A DNA stretch of 64,000 bases from Clostridium sp. E02 (GCF_003833015.1 NZ_RJLQ01000011.1:82560-146559); one strand, 5' to 3'; counted from the first letter of the stretch, positions 17,573 through 26,430 are shown. The notes: a model not told the origin generated them from the letters alone. Made by a program: numbers and translations.

Positions 17573-17645
17573 CTCCCCGAGTAGGACTCGAACCTACGAC
17601 CCAACGGTTAACAGCCGTTTGCTCTACCAACTGAGCTATCAAGGA
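17573..17645 (-). tRNA. tRNA-Asn (GTT)
   Basis: 73-nt cloverleaf on the minus strand. The acceptor TCCTTGA pairs with TCGGGGA, the D-loop is AGCTCAGTTGGTAGAGC, the anticodon loop is CTGTTAA with anticodon GTT, and the T-loop is GTTCGAGTC. CCA is not encoded. It is the second gene of a minus-strand unit after tRNA-Leu. Confidence 0.95.
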
Positions 17646-17705
17646 ATATAAAATCTATTATACTCATAAATAAAGATATGTCAATAGGAAAAAGATAGAA
17701 ATAAA

Positions 17706-17789
17706 TGCGGGAGATGGGACTTGAACCCACACGAGCATACACTCACAAGATCCTTAGTCTTGCCTGTCTGCCAATTCCAGCACTCCCGC
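17706..17789 (-). tRNA. tRNA-Leu (AAG)
   Basis: 84-nt class II tRNA with a long variable arm. The acceptor is GCGGGAG/CTCCCGC. The anticodon stem CAAGA/TCTTG encloses loop CTAAGGA, which puts AAG at positions 34-36. The variable arm stem is GAG/CTC. CCA is not encoded. Near-identical to the plus-strand copy at 18079 (three differences). First gene of the minus unit. Confidence 0.93.
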
Positions 17790-17801
17790 ACAACGACGTT
17801 T

Positions 17802-17830
17802 ATCTTACCATTTTTAATAATAATTGTCAA
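17802..17830 (-). promoter_or_regulatory. Promoter of the minus-strand tRNA unit
   Basis: On the minus strand, TTGACA (17830-17825), a 17-bp spacer and TAAGAT (17807-17802), ending 12 nt before the tRNA-Leu 5' end. Confidence 0.85.
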
Positions 17831-17885
17831 TGTTTTTTGAAAAGTATACACAAAAAAACTTTTTCCATTTTATCGTAAATTTTTA

Positions 17886-17914
17886 TTGACATATATGTGC
17901 TTGTATACTATAAT
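17886..17914 (+). promoter_or_regulatory. Promoter of the plus-strand tRNA unit
   Basis: TTGACA (17886-17891), a 17-bp spacer and TATAAT (17909-17914): a perfect consensus promoter 33 nt before tRNA-Leu(CAG), back to back with the minus-strand tRNA promoter. Confidence 0.9.
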
Positions 17915-17947
17915 AGCTATTGTTGTCGCGAAAGAAGATGACGAATT

Positions 17948-18031
17948 GCAGAAGTGGCGGAATTGGCAGACGCGCACGGTTCAGGTCCGTGTGGTAGCAA
18001 TACCTTGAGGGTTCAAGTCCCTTCTTCTGCA
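17948..18031 (+). tRNA. tRNA-Leu (CAG)
   Basis: 84-nt class II tRNA. Acceptor GCAGAAG/CTTCTGC, anticodon stem CACGG/CCGTG with loop TTCAGGT, giving anticodon CAG. T-loop TTCAAGT. CCA is not encoded. Confidence 0.95.
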
Positions 18032-18078
18032 CGTAACCTTACATATTTATATTTGTATAGGTTTCCTATTTAGCGAAT

Positions 18079-18162
18079 GCGGGAGTGCTGGAATTGGCAG
18101 ACAGGCAAGACTAAGGATCTTGTGGTTGTATGATCGTGTGGGTTCAAGTCCCATCTCCCGCA
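18079..18162 (+). tRNA. tRNA-Leu (AAG), second copy
   Basis: 84-nt class II tRNA with the same acceptor, D, anticodon (loop CTAAGGA, anticodon AAG) and T arms as the minus-strand copy at 17706-17789. Only the variable arm differs (GGT/ATC instead of GAG/CTC), and the changes keep the pairing. Together the two copies form an inverted repeat flanking tRNA-Leu(CAG). Confidence 0.93.
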
Positions 18163-18169
18163 TTATTGG

Positions 18170-18213
18170 AAAACAAGGTTTTCACAGTTGTATGATTGTG
18201 AAAACCTTGTTTT
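18170..18213. terminator. Bidirectional terminator between tRNA unit and GGDEF gene
   Basis: A perfect 17-bp stem, 18170-18186 with 18197-18213, A-rich on the left and T-rich on the right, so it stops both the tRNA transcript and the convergent GGDEF gene, whose stop codon it touches. Confidence 0.9.
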
Positions 18214-19873
18214 ATTTAGAAAAATCTTTTTCGCTCTTTGCCATACTCATGCCGGACTCATAAACGACATATTGGTTACGTCCGTGTTTCTTTGCATGAT
18301 ATAGTGCAATATCTGCCTTTTCATAAAGTTCTTCAAATGTCTTTCCGTCTTCCGGGTAAACAGCCGTTCCAAGACTTCCTGAAATATGGGCTTCCGGTTC
18401 TAAGGCGCTTCCAATTAAACTACATAAATTTTCCAAACGGGCATACAGATCCATGCTATAAGAGACATCTTTTAGTAAAATTATAAATTCATCCCCTCCG
18501 AGACGTCCAAAGATATCCTCTCTTCTTAGAGCAGATTTTAGTCTTGATGCTGCACAGTGAAGTGCTTTGTCACCAAATTGGTGCCCGTAGTTATCGTTTA
18601 GTTGTTTGAAACGATCAATATCCAACATAATAAGAATGTGATGCCCATTGCTTTCATGGAAAGCGTGACGAATGGTACGGATAGCAGCGGCCCGGTTCAG
18701 CAGTCCAGTTAAAGAATCCTGTTCCGAAAGTTCCCGTAAAGTAAGTGCCTCCCGTTTTGATGCATCAATATCTTTAATCAGTATAAAGGCCTTGATGGCA
18801 TCCGTGTATGGATCACAGACGATTTGAACCATACTCTGAACCCAATAAATGCTTCCATCTTTTTTTAAACGACGGTGTTCCAATTTAAGAGATCGGTCGC
18901 CCCTGTAATAATGATAAAGCATCTGATTTTTATGGAAAAATTTAAGAAATCGTTCCCGGTCTTCTTCATAGATCTCTTTCTTAGCAATGTAAGCCATAAT
19001 GTCAGAAAAAGAACGGACAGCATAGTCAGGTATTTCCTGCTTTAACTCGCCAATGATTTCTTCAAAAAGGTCAAACTTTAGATTGTATTCATAATAGCCG
19101 ATACAATTTTTTTTCTGTTCCCGCATGTATTCCATCCATCTCTGGTAAGCAAGTTCTTTCTCATACTGATCTGTAATATCCTGATAAGAAATAATGCTCC
19201 GTAAGGGCTTTTGATCTTCCCTACATAAGAGAGTGTAATGCTTTGAAAACCAATGATAATTTCCTGACCCCGTTTTCAATCTTACAATGCATTCGCCTTC
19301 TGGAATTCCCTGCTCCATGTTCTGATAAAAATCTAAAAAGTCAACAATACTCTCTTTATGTACAATATCATGTTCAATTAGAAATTCAGGTGAAATGGGG
19401 AGCGTATACGAGGAAGGGAAAATCCGGGTGAATTCTGGTGAAGAAGATATAGTTCTTGATGAAATGTCATAGATGCTGATAAGACATCCGGAATGCTGGC
19501 TTGCCAAGCGGTATTGTTCCTCACGGACTCTTAATTCCTGCTGGTATTTCTTATAAGAAGTAACATCTGTCATGGAACAGTACAGAATTCCCTCTTCTGG
19601 TGCATAGTTTATTTCCATGGAGATAAACATGGGATTTTCAGCGTTTGTTGTTTTGAATCCCAATTGAAAGGGGGATTCAAAGGTTGTAAGTTGTTGGCGC
19701 AATTCATCTCGAAACGAGGGATAATCCTCCTCGTAGACCAGATCCGACATGGAAAACGGCGACTGAAACCATGTTTCCACCATTTGGTTGAAAGTTAAAA
19801 TGGTAAAAGCTTCATCGTCCTTGATCTTTAATATGCCGCATGGAATGCGATCTAAAAAATATTCTCCGTTCAT
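18212..19873 (-). CDS. PAS-domain diguanylate cyclase
   Basis: 553-residue cytoplasmic sensor that should make cyclic di-GMP from GTP. Two or three PAS-like domains fill about residues 1-375 (the third begins near the MREQKKNCIGYYEY region and ends in a PAC-like strand with VQIVCDPY). The GGDEF domain follows (about 385-545) with an intact active site RLGGDEF near residue 456. The RRED five residues earlier fits the RxxD inhibitory site, so product feedback is expected. No membrane segment. GGGAGAA precedes the ATG. Transcribed alone; the sensed signal is unknown. Confidence 0.93.
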   Translation of the reverse strand: MNGEYFLDRIPCGILKIKDDEAFTILTFNQMVETWFQSPFSMSDLVYEEDYPSFRDELRQQLTTFESPFQLGFKTTNAENPMFISMEINYAPEEGILYCSMTDVTSYKKYQQELRVREEQYRLASQHSGCLISIYDISSRTISSSPEFTRIFPSSYTLPISPEFLIEHDIVHKESIVDFLDFYQNMEQGIPEGECIVRLKTGSGNYHWFSKHYTLLCREDQKPLRSIISYQDITDQYEKELAYQRWMEYMREQKKNCIGYYEYNLKFDLFEEIIGELKQEIPDYAVRSFSDIMAYIAKKEIYEEDRERFLKFFHKNQMLYHYYRGDRSLKLEHRRLKKDGSIYWVQSMVQIVCDPYTDAIKAFILIKDIDASKREALTLRELSEQDSLTGLLNRAAAIRTIRHAFHESNGHHILIMLDIDRFKQLNDNYGHQFGDKALHCAASRLKSALRREDIFGRLGGDEFIILLKDVSYSMDLYARLENLCSLIGSALEPEAHISGSLGTAVYPEDGKTFEELYEKADIALYHAKKHGRNQYVVYESGMSMAKSEKDFSK

Positions 19874-19976
19874 TGTTATTTTCTCCCATAAGTGCTTTCG
19901 AAAAAATAGACTCTAATTAGATTATATGAAATGGGAGTCGAAAGTATGACTATAATTACCTCCTGTGAGATATAGG

Positions 19977-20030
19977 AAAAAAAAAGTCTTACTTCCAATC
20001 ACGAGACCGTGAATGGAAGTAAGAACTTTT
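19977..20030 (-). terminator. Terminator of the phosphofructokinase gene
   Basis: CTTACTTCCA (19988-19997) pairs with TGGAAGTAAG (20014-20023), with an inner TCACG/CGTGA stem. On the minus strand it is followed by a T-rich run (complement of A8 at 19978-19985). Confidence 0.88.
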
Positions 20031-20045
20031 TGGGGTTTTGAGAGA

Positions 20046-21269
20046 TTAAAACCTGTCCCGATAGAGATAGACGGGTCTTCCCTTATCCATCTTGCGTTCC
20101 AATTCTCCCTGAATGAGGGGCAGTGCATAGGTTTCGAATTCTAAAGTAACATCAGTACCGTGCTTGCTGATCCACTCAGAAGGAAATAGTTTCTCTTGAT
20201 TACAGACTTGATTGACATCCACACAGATACATTCCATTTGATAAGGGGAATTGCAGATGCGCTTAAAAGCGATCATCATACCTGTTATTCCGTTCAAAGC
20301 AGCTTTTATACCTTCTTTACCAGCCTCTATGGATTCGGTAATATCAGTGGCAGAAGTCATCATACCACTGCAACGCTGATTCACATTCAGTTCAATGGAA
20401 CGAGCCTTGACACCGAAATGATTTCGCACAAAGTTTTCCAGGATTTTACCGCTTCCTGTCAGCATCTTGTGCCCAAAAGTATCCAACTGGGCTTCATCTG
20501 CATACTCGCAGATAAATTTACCACGTGCGTCAGAAAGTCCTTCTGATATACAGATAATGACAGAATTTGTTTTTGAGAGAGCAGTTTCCACATCGGAGGT
20601 AAACTGTTCAAAATCAAAGCTTGTCTCTGGTAAGTAAATAAGTAGGGGATTGTCCCCTTCATATTTTCGGGCAAGGGAGCTAGAAGCAGTTAACCAACCG
20701 GCATGACGTCCCATCAATTCGACTATAGTAACTGATTTTTGCTGATAGACAGAAGAATCTAAAACGATTTCACGAACTGTATTGGCAACGTATTTTGCAG
20801 CACTGCCAAATCCAGGGGTGTGATCGGTAAGTACTAAGTCGTTATCAATGGTTTTTGGAATTCCGATAAAGCGGATGTCCGAACCATTACTAGCGGCATA
20901 ACGGGACAACTTGCTCACTGTATCCATAGAATCATTTCCACCAATATAGAAAAAATATCCAATGTTACTTTCTCTGAATTTCTCAAAAAGTGCCGAATAA
21001 AAAGGTGATGTTAAATCATCGGGAAGTTTATATCGGCATGAACCAAGATAGGCAGAAGGCGTTAATTTTAGAATTTCAAGTTCTTCTAATGTTAATTCTT
21101 TGGTTAAATTAATATAATGACCAGACATGAAGCCTTCGATGCCGTTGATCATACCATAAACCTGGTCGATCTCTTCGTGAGCCATTCCTTCTTTTATAAT
21201 GCCGTAAAGGCTTGCATTGATTACTGCAGTAGGACCACCTGACTGCCCTACGATTGCATTTTTCTTCAT
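20046..21269 (-). CDS. pfp: Pyrophosphate-dependent 6-phosphofructokinase
   Basis: Glycolytic enzyme converting fructose 6-phosphate to the 1,6-bisphosphate. 407 residues, cytosolic. The N-terminal GQSGGPTAVINAS loop and GGNDSMDT motif bind the phosphoryl donor. PKTIDNDL carries Lys where ATP enzymes have Gly (PGTIDND), the residue that marks PPi use. MGRHAGWL and the later substrate motifs are present. GGAGG lies 8 nt before the ATG. A PPi-linked, reversible step is common in anaerobic Firmicutes. Single gene with its own terminator. Confidence 0.93.
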   Translation of the reverse strand: MKKNAIVGQSGGPTAVINASLYGIIKEGMAHEEIDQVYGMINGIEGFMSGHYINLTKELTLEELEILKLTPSAYLGSCRYKLPDDLTSPFYSALFEKFRESNIGYFFYIGGNDSMDTVSKLSRYAASNGSDIRFIGIPKTIDNDLVLTDHTPGFGSAAKYVANTVREIVLDSSVYQQKSVTIVELMGRHAGWLTASSSLARKYEGDNPLLIYLPETSFDFEQFTSDVETALSKTNSVIICISEGLSDARGKFICEYADEAQLDTFGHKMLTGSGKILENFVRNHFGVKARSIELNVNQRCSGMMTSATDITESIEAGKEGIKAALNGITGMMIAFKRICNSPYQMECICVDVNQVCNQEKLFPSEWISKHGTDVTLEFETYALPLIQGELERKMDKGRPVYLYRDRF

Positions 21270-21721
21270 GTATCGTTTCCTCCAAATTTACATGTGCCAG
21301 AAGCACTTTCCCTATTCTATAATAGAACGATCATCTTTGCAATGGAAAAGGGCACAAAAACGACAAAAAACGACATACAAATCAAAAAACATCAGGAAAA
21401 TAGGTGAGAAGATAGGCATGGTAATATAAGGAAAAAAGGGCCAGAAAAGGGAGGAGCCGGTGAAATGTGGGTTTCACCGGCAAGTTATGAAAAAAAGTTT
21501 TACTAAACAAGTTTGGAGTTGTTCTTGCTTATAATTTAAGTATAGTAATAAGATGTGAAAAAACTTTGGAGAGGATGTAAACTTTTTTTGTACGGCTTGT
21601 GAAAACTTTGTGAATTTACCGATTCATTATTTTATGTGAGATATAGAAAAGTGTTGGTTTTTATAGTATAGTAGAGGAGTTTAATCTTTGAAATAAATAG
21701 GGAAGAAAAAAGGAGGAAAAT
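21270..21721. other. 452-bp intergenic region with a perfect hairpin
   Basis: Divergent spacer between pfp (minus) and tdk (plus). The left part must hold the pfp promoter. A 10-bp perfect inverted repeat, GCCGGTGAAA (21456-21465) and TTTCACCGGC (21472-21481), sits mid-region with a 6-nt loop and no adjoining T run. It is more GC-rich than its surroundings. AT-rich sequence with several -10-like boxes leads to tdk. No credible coding frame seen. Confidence 0.6.
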
Positions 21722-22303
21722 ATGGCTAAGTTATATTTTAGATTCGGAGCCATGGGAAGTTCTAAAACAGCAAATGCGCTTATGACGAGATACAACTTTT
21801 TAGAGAAGGGAAAACGTGTATTACTTGTAAAACCTGATATAGAAACCAGAGATGGTCAAAATATGGTCAAATCCAGATTGGGAATTCAAGCCGAGTGTAT
21901 TTTGTGGTCGGAATTACAAAATTACGATGAGAGAACGGTAAGAGGGTACGATGCTATTATTGTAGATGAGGTTCAATTTCTACAAGAATCAGATATTGAT
22001 CTGTTGGCATCTATTGTTGATGATTATAAAATCCCGGTTTTGTGTTATGGACTTCGTACCGATTTTGCTTCTCATCTATTCCCTGGATCCAGACGATTGA
22101 TGGAGCTGGCAGATGATATTACAGAGTTAAAAACTGTATGCTGGTGTGGAAAAAAGGCAAACATGAATGCACGAATCGATGAAAAAGGACAAATTTTGAG
22201 GGATGGGGAACAGATTTTTTTAGGAGCCAATGATAATTATGTGTCTCTGTGCAGGAAACACTATAAAGAAGGAAAAGTAAAACCAGATGAAACAGTGGAT
22301 TGA
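21722..22303 (+). CDS. tdk: Thymidine kinase
   Basis: Type II thymidine kinase of the salvage pathway, phosphorylating thymidine with ATP. 193 residues. P-loop GAMGSSKT (about residues 9-16), Walker B/catalytic region IVDEVQFL (about 81-88), lasso-type zinc site with CWCG (about 142) and a late C-R-K-H, all typical. AAGGAGG stands just before the ATG. Followed 85 bp later by mscL; a link is not implied. Confidence 0.96.
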   Translation: MAKLYFRFGAMGSSKTANALMTRYNFLEKGKRVLLVKPDIETRDGQNMVKSRLGIQAECILWSELQNYDERTVRGYDAIIVDEVQFLQESDIDLLASIVDDYKIPVLCYGLRTDFASHLFPGSRRLMELADDITELKTVCWCGKKANMNARIDEKGQILRDGEQIFLGANDNYVSLCRKHYKEGKVKPDETVD

Positions 22304-22388
22304 TCAGGAGTAGCTGGTATAATTTAACGGAGAATGACTCATCTTAATGAAAACAGGATTTAAAAGAAACACAAAGAGAGGAATTCGT

Positions 22389-22880
22389 ATGGGGAAAAGA
22401 AAAAAGAAGGGAATATTGAAAGAATTTAAAGAGTTTGTACTTCGTGGAAATGTAGTTGACTTGGCAGTTGGTGTAATTATTGGTTCTGCATTTCAAACCA
22501 TTATAAAATCATTGGTACAGGATGTGATAGCTCCATTGCTAGGCGTTTTCACTGGAGGAGTTGATTTTACAAATCACTTTATTCTTCTTTATCATCCGCA
22601 GGAAGGAGAGTCGGTTCGTTCTTTGGCAGAAGCACAAGCATTTGGACCGGTATTTGCTTATGGCTTGTTTCTTACGTCTGTGATTAATTTTTTAATTATG
22701 GCGATTGTAATATTTTTCATGATCAAAGCGATTAACGTACTAAATGGGACGAAAACGGGACAATTAACTGTCCCCTCAGAAAAAAGTTGTCCCTACTGCT
22801 ATAAAAAGATCAGCACCAATGCAAAACGCTGTCCCTATTGCACAAGCCAGTTAGATTCTAACAATCAGACATCCGGATAA
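22389..22880 (+). CDS. mscL: Large-conductance mechanosensitive channel with C-terminal zinc ribbon
   Basis: Membrane channel that opens under extreme turgor and releases solutes on osmotic downshock. The core (about residues 8-125) has the N-terminal amphipathic helix [20 protein letters not shown], pore helix TM1, a periplasmic loop and TM2. After TM2 comes an unusual tail with CPYC (134-137) and CPYC (148-151), a four-cysteine zinc-ribbon pattern, giving 163 residues in all. ATG 22389 has GAGAGGA 6 nt upstream; the ATG at 22347 has no clear site. The ribbon would sit in the cytoplasm below the pore; its effect on gating is unknown. Confidence 0.93.
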   Translation: MGKRKKKGILKEFKEFVLRGNVVDLAVGVIIGSAFQTIIKSLVQDVIAPLLGVFTGGVDFTNHFILLYHPQEGESVRSLAEAQAFGPVFAYGLFLTSVINFLIMAIVIFFMIKAINVLNGTKTGQLTVPSEKSCPYCYKKISTNAKRCPYCTSQLDSNNQTSG

Positions 22881-22890
22881 AGGTTATAAA

Positions 22891-24585
22891 CTACAATAAT
22901 TCAGATAGGCGTCTAAGTAGAAAATGGTAGTTGATAATGCCGTATCCCCATATGTTATTGGGATAACGGTATTCAACACTGCGCATGGCGGTTCTAACTA
23001 GCATTTGATTGATTTGTTCTCCTGTGATGTAAGTGAAATTTCCTTTCCCCTGAGTCCATTCAAAAACAATGGCAATGACACCAGCTGCATAAGCAGCTGC
23101 AGCTCCGGTTCCGGTCAATGTACCATATTTGTTATCAGGAATTGCACATGGGATGAGGTAGCCAGGAGCGGCAAGATCTGGCTTAACCAGATCGGTTCTT
23201 GTATAACCGCGGCTGGATTCAAGTACAATCTGTTCCGTTTGTTCCTTGTAGGCGGATACAGTCAGAATGCGTCTGGTATTGCCAGGAGCGGTAATGGTTG
23301 TATTTGGATCAGGGCGTAAAAAGTAAGTACCATCCGTTATTAAATTCTGGGAAGGCAACCATGCATTAAAGGAGAAAAAGGAATTATCTGAGCTTATTAA
23401 CCGAAATTGCCAGATGCCTGGAGTGGGAGATACAAACCGTAGTAGGATTAACTGATTCCCACTTCCTCGTTCAAATGCCATGTTATTAATCCATACAATC
23501 CCTTCGCTTAATTGAAATTGTTTTTTTATGCAATCATCAAACGATGGTTCGATTCGGGAAATGATTTCTTGATTGGGATTAATGATTTGGATGGAGAGTC
23601 TGCTTGGTATATTGGGCCAGATCTCCATGGAAAACATGGTCTCCTCCAATCCTACCCTTAGTTGAAACTCATGGATGAATGGAGGATATAGGGTTTGATT
23701 GTAATAATGTCTGTTATTGTTGCCTTCATTTCCAGCAGAGACAGAAATACCGATATCTGGCAACTGTACCAACTCATTTAAGTAATTACTTAAAATGCCT
23801 CTGCCATCATGATCTCCCTGGCTGCTTCCTAAGGCGATACATAATACAATCGGGCGCTTTAGTTTTTTTGCTAATTGGGTTAAATAACGGACCCCAAGGA
23901 TGATATCGCTTTCCTGAAAACATAATTTATCTTCTGGAATGCAAAACACATCTTTGAGATTCTGCTTGGCCTCTTTTAATTTAACAACTGCAATATTTGC
24001 ATTGGGAACAACACCACGAAAAACGGGTGTCGTTTGTTGGCTTCCCGCAATAATACTTGCAATCGCTGTTCCATGTCCATTTGTGTCAGTGACCGGTACC
24101 ATGGATAGAGGGTCATGAAATACAAGAGATTGATTGATCGCAGCCTTTGTGTATTCACTGCCAAAAGTAAATCCTTTGGGAGGAGTTCCTTCCTGATTGG
24201 TTTGGTCCCAAATGGAAAGAATTCTAGTGGTCTTATCATTGTTTAGAAAAACTGGATGCCGATAGTCGATCCCCGTATCAACAATACCGATGATCACGCC
24301 CTGTCCATATAAGTTTAATGTCTGGTTATCATCAGTTTGTGCATATTTCATTGGTTGTGGTTTGGAATCGATTTCATAGCCTAGCTCAGAATTTAATGTA
24401 TACAAAGTCGGAAATAGATGGTATTGATTGAATCCAAGATCGCAGCGATCCATATTTTTTTTTGATACGTGAAGTAAGGACTGGTGGTCGGTTAGCGGAG
24501 TGATATCATCACCAGCATGATTGGTTGGAATTAACAGATTCTGAATGAAGAGATCATAATAATCATTGTTTAGTATTTTCATCAT
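22891..24585 (-). CDS. Csp-like S8 subtilase lacking catalytic serine (pseudoprotease)
   Basis: 564-residue clostridial subtilisin-like protein, no signal peptide. Catalytic Asp (D103 in GIVDTGID), His (H171 in NGHGTAIAS) and the oxyanion Asn region (SAGNEGN) are intact. At the serine site the motif reads GTGAAAAYAAG with G494 where active enzymes have S (GTSMASPHVAG). It should thus be proteolytically dead or use another nucleophile. The Csp-type insertion domain (about residues 300-420) is present. ATG 24585 follows AGAGGGGA; the upstream ATG 24627 is less likely. It faces a paralogue with the same substitution across a 165-bp divergent promoter region. In Clostridioides difficile, CspA and CspC are known subtilase pseudoproteases in spore germination. 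Confidence 0.88.
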   Translation of the reverse strand: MMKILNNDYYDLFIQNLLIPTNHAGDDITPLTDHQSLLHVSKKNMDRCDLGFNQYHLFPTLYTLNSELGYEIDSKPQPMKYAQTDDNQTLNLYGQGVIIGIVDTGIDYRHPVFLNNDKTTRILSIWDQTNQEGTPPKGFTFGSEYTKAAINQSLVFHDPLSMVPVTDTNGHGTAIASIIAGSQQTTPVFRGVVPNANIAVVKLKEAKQNLKDVFCIPEDKLCFQESDIILGVRYLTQLAKKLKRPIVLCIALGSSQGDHDGRGILSNYLNELVQLPDIGISVSAGNEGNNNRHYYNQTLYPPFIHEFQLRVGLEETMFSMEIWPNIPSRLSIQIINPNQEIISRIEPSFDDCIKKQFQLSEGIVWINNMAFERGSGNQLILLRFVSPTPGIWQFRLISSDNSFFSFNAWLPSQNLITDGTYFLRPDPNTTITAPGNTRRILTVSAYKEQTEQIVLESSRGYTRTDLVKPDLAAPGYLIPCAIPDNKYGTLTGTGAAAAYAAGVIAIVFEWTQGKGNFTYITGEQINQMLVRTAMRSVEYRYPNNIWGYGIINYHFLLRRLSELL

Positions 24586-24750
24586 AATAGATTCCCCTCT
24601 TGGTACTCCGACAGTTCTATGATACATAGTATTCTTGTAAACAATTTATATGAGTACTCCTTTGGAATGTATAATTTTATGATTCATAATGAAAAGTTTT
24701 TGCATACTATATATCATATGTGTAATCTGTTATAATTAGGGAGGCCGATC

Positions 24751-26430
24751 ATGCAAAAAATTATAGACGATAATTATTATGATATTATTATCAGTAACGT
24801 TATGGAATCGGCTTACAATACAGGAGATAACATAACCTTTATGGATCTGAGAAATTCTCTGGCTCATATTCCGGTTCCTAATTCTTCGGTGAATCCATGT
24901 GATTTAGGTACTTATTCTTATAATGCATTTCCATCATTGTTGACCTTGAGTGCAACTTTGAGTTTAGAGAGATCTGGAATTATAACGGTGCAAAGCAATC
25001 CTTTTTTGGCATTGTTTGGAAGAGGCGTGTTAGTGGCAGTAATTGACACCGGAATTGATTACCAGCATCCGGCATTTTTATATAACGATGGAAGCACTAG
25101 AATCCTATCCCTATGGGATCAGACAATCCAAGATGGGGAACCGCCTGAAGGATTTACATATGGAACTGAATATACAAGAGAATATATTAATATGGCACTA
25201 AAATCCGAAGATCCCTTATCGGTTGTTCCGTCAGTTGATACCAATGGGCATGGGACTGCAATTGCAAGCGTCATGGCTGGAAAGCCGAACATAAGTCAAG
25301 CATTTTCTGGTGTTGTTCCCGAAGCAGACCTTTTAATCGTAAAATTAAAGCCTGCAAAAGAAAATTTAAAGAAAATATTCTTTGTTCCTGAGAACGTTTT
25401 ATGCTACCAGGAATCGGACTTAATTATTGGCTTGAGCTACGTAACGACCATTGCCCAGCAATTAAACCGACCCATTGCGATCTGTATTGCAATGGGAACA
25501 AATCAGTCAAGCCATGACGGAAGAGGTGCAACGAGTTATTTTACTAATTTTCTTAGCCAACAACCTATGATAGGTGTCTCAATCTCCGCTGGAAATGAGG
25601 CAAATAAACGACGTCATTACTTTAATAATACAACGGAGGGGCCTTATTCAAACAGTTTTGAATTACGGGTGGGAGAAAATGATAAACTTTTTGCCATAGA
25701 ACTTTGGCCTTTTGCACCGGCAAGACTATCCATAGAAATTACGACTCCAAACAAAGAGACCACAGGGGAAGTTTTTCCAGCTTTTGGAGACTGTAGACGA
25801 TTTTTCTTTGTATTTAATGAAGGCGTTGTATATATTAATAATTATATATTTGAAGAAGAGACCGGTGACCCAATGATTTTAATGCGGTTTCAGAACCCGC
25901 TGCCTGGGATTTGGACAATTCAATTAAAAAATCTGGATCAGGAACCGTTTTCCTTCCATACGTGGCTGCCTTCTGGAGATATTATTTCAGAGAATACTTT
26001 TTTCTTAAATTCCAATCCAGATACCACCATTACGTCTCCAGGCAATGCGACCAGTCCACTTACGGTTACCGCATATAATCAGATTAGTGGAAGTATCCTT
26101 ACGGAATCAGGGAGAGGCTATACAAGAACTGGTTATGTGAAACCGGATGTTGCGGCACCTGGGTATCAGATCACTTGTGCACTTCCAGGAAACCAATATG
26201 GAACCATAACCGGTTGCGGAGCCGCTGCAGCACAGGCAGCAGGAGTGATAGCAATGGTCTTTGAATGGTCCGTTGCAAGAGGGAATTATACCAATATTAC
26301 AGGGAATGATATCAATCGTCTGCTTATTCGTGGGGCGCAGCGAAGCAGTAACAATACCTATCCAAATAACATATGGGGATATGGACAGATTGAAGTTAAC
26401 CGTCTATTTGAACGTCTTACGAATATATAA
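24751..26430 (+). CDS. Csp-like S8 subtilase lacking catalytic serine, paralogue
   Basis: 559-residue paralogue of the divergent neighbour, sharing its layout: N-terminal DNYYDIIISNV segment, catalytic Asp (D99, AVIDTGIDY), His (H167, NGHGTAIAS), oxyanion Asn region (SAGNEAN), Csp-like insertion, and the ending NNIWGYGQIEVNRLF. The serine site reads GCGAAAAQAAG, with G490 replacing Ser and Cys two residues earlier. No signal peptide. GGGAGG lies 6 nt before the ATG. Both copies losing the same residue points to an ancestral inactive form followed by duplication. A role in spore germination or as a scaffold is inference from the family. Confidence 0.88.
   Translation: MQKIIDDNYYDIIISNVMESAYNTGDNITFMDLRNSLAHIPVPNSSVNPCDLGTYSYNAFPSLLTLSATLSLERSGIITVQSNPFLALFGRGVLVAVIDTGIDYQHPAFLYNDGSTRILSLWDQTIQDGEPPEGFTYGTEYTREYINMALKSEDPLSVVPSVDTNGHGTAIASVMAGKPNISQAFSGVVPEADLLIVKLKPAKENLKKIFFVPENVLCYQESDLIIGLSYVTTIAQQLNRPIAICIAMGTNQSSHDGRGATSYFTNFLSQQPMIGVSISAGNEANKRRHYFNNTTEGPYSNSFELRVGENDKLFAIELWPFAPARLSIEITTPNKETTGEVFPAFGDCRRFFFVFNEGVVYINNYIFEEETGDPMILMRFQNPLPGIWTIQLKNLDQEPFSFHTWLPSGDIISENTFFLNSNPDTTITSPGNATSPLTVTAYNQISGSILTESGRGYTRTGYVKPDVAAPGYQITCALPGNQYGTITGCGAAAAQAAGVIAMVFEWSVARGNYTNITGNDINRLLIRGAQRSSNNTYPNNIWGYGQIEVNRLFERLTNI

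Noticed and set aside
17706..17789. Anticodon TAA or TAG for the tRNA-Leu
   Set aside because: The 5-bp anticodon stem CAAGA/TCTTG fixes the 7-nt loop CTAAGGA, which puts AAG at 34-36.
17706..18162. Mobile-element insertion at the tRNA cluster
   Set aside because: No integrase, transposase or att-like direct repeat nearby; the inverted tRNA copies explain the repeat.
21217..21429. 70-residue plus-strand frame in the pfp-tdk spacer
   Set aside because: It overlaps the pfp start antisense, has no ribosome site and is Lys/Arg-rich by AT bias.
23101..23130. A sequencing error hiding the subtilase serine
   Set aside because: The codon reads GGA cleanly and the independent paralogue also has GGA at the same place; an error in both is unlikely.
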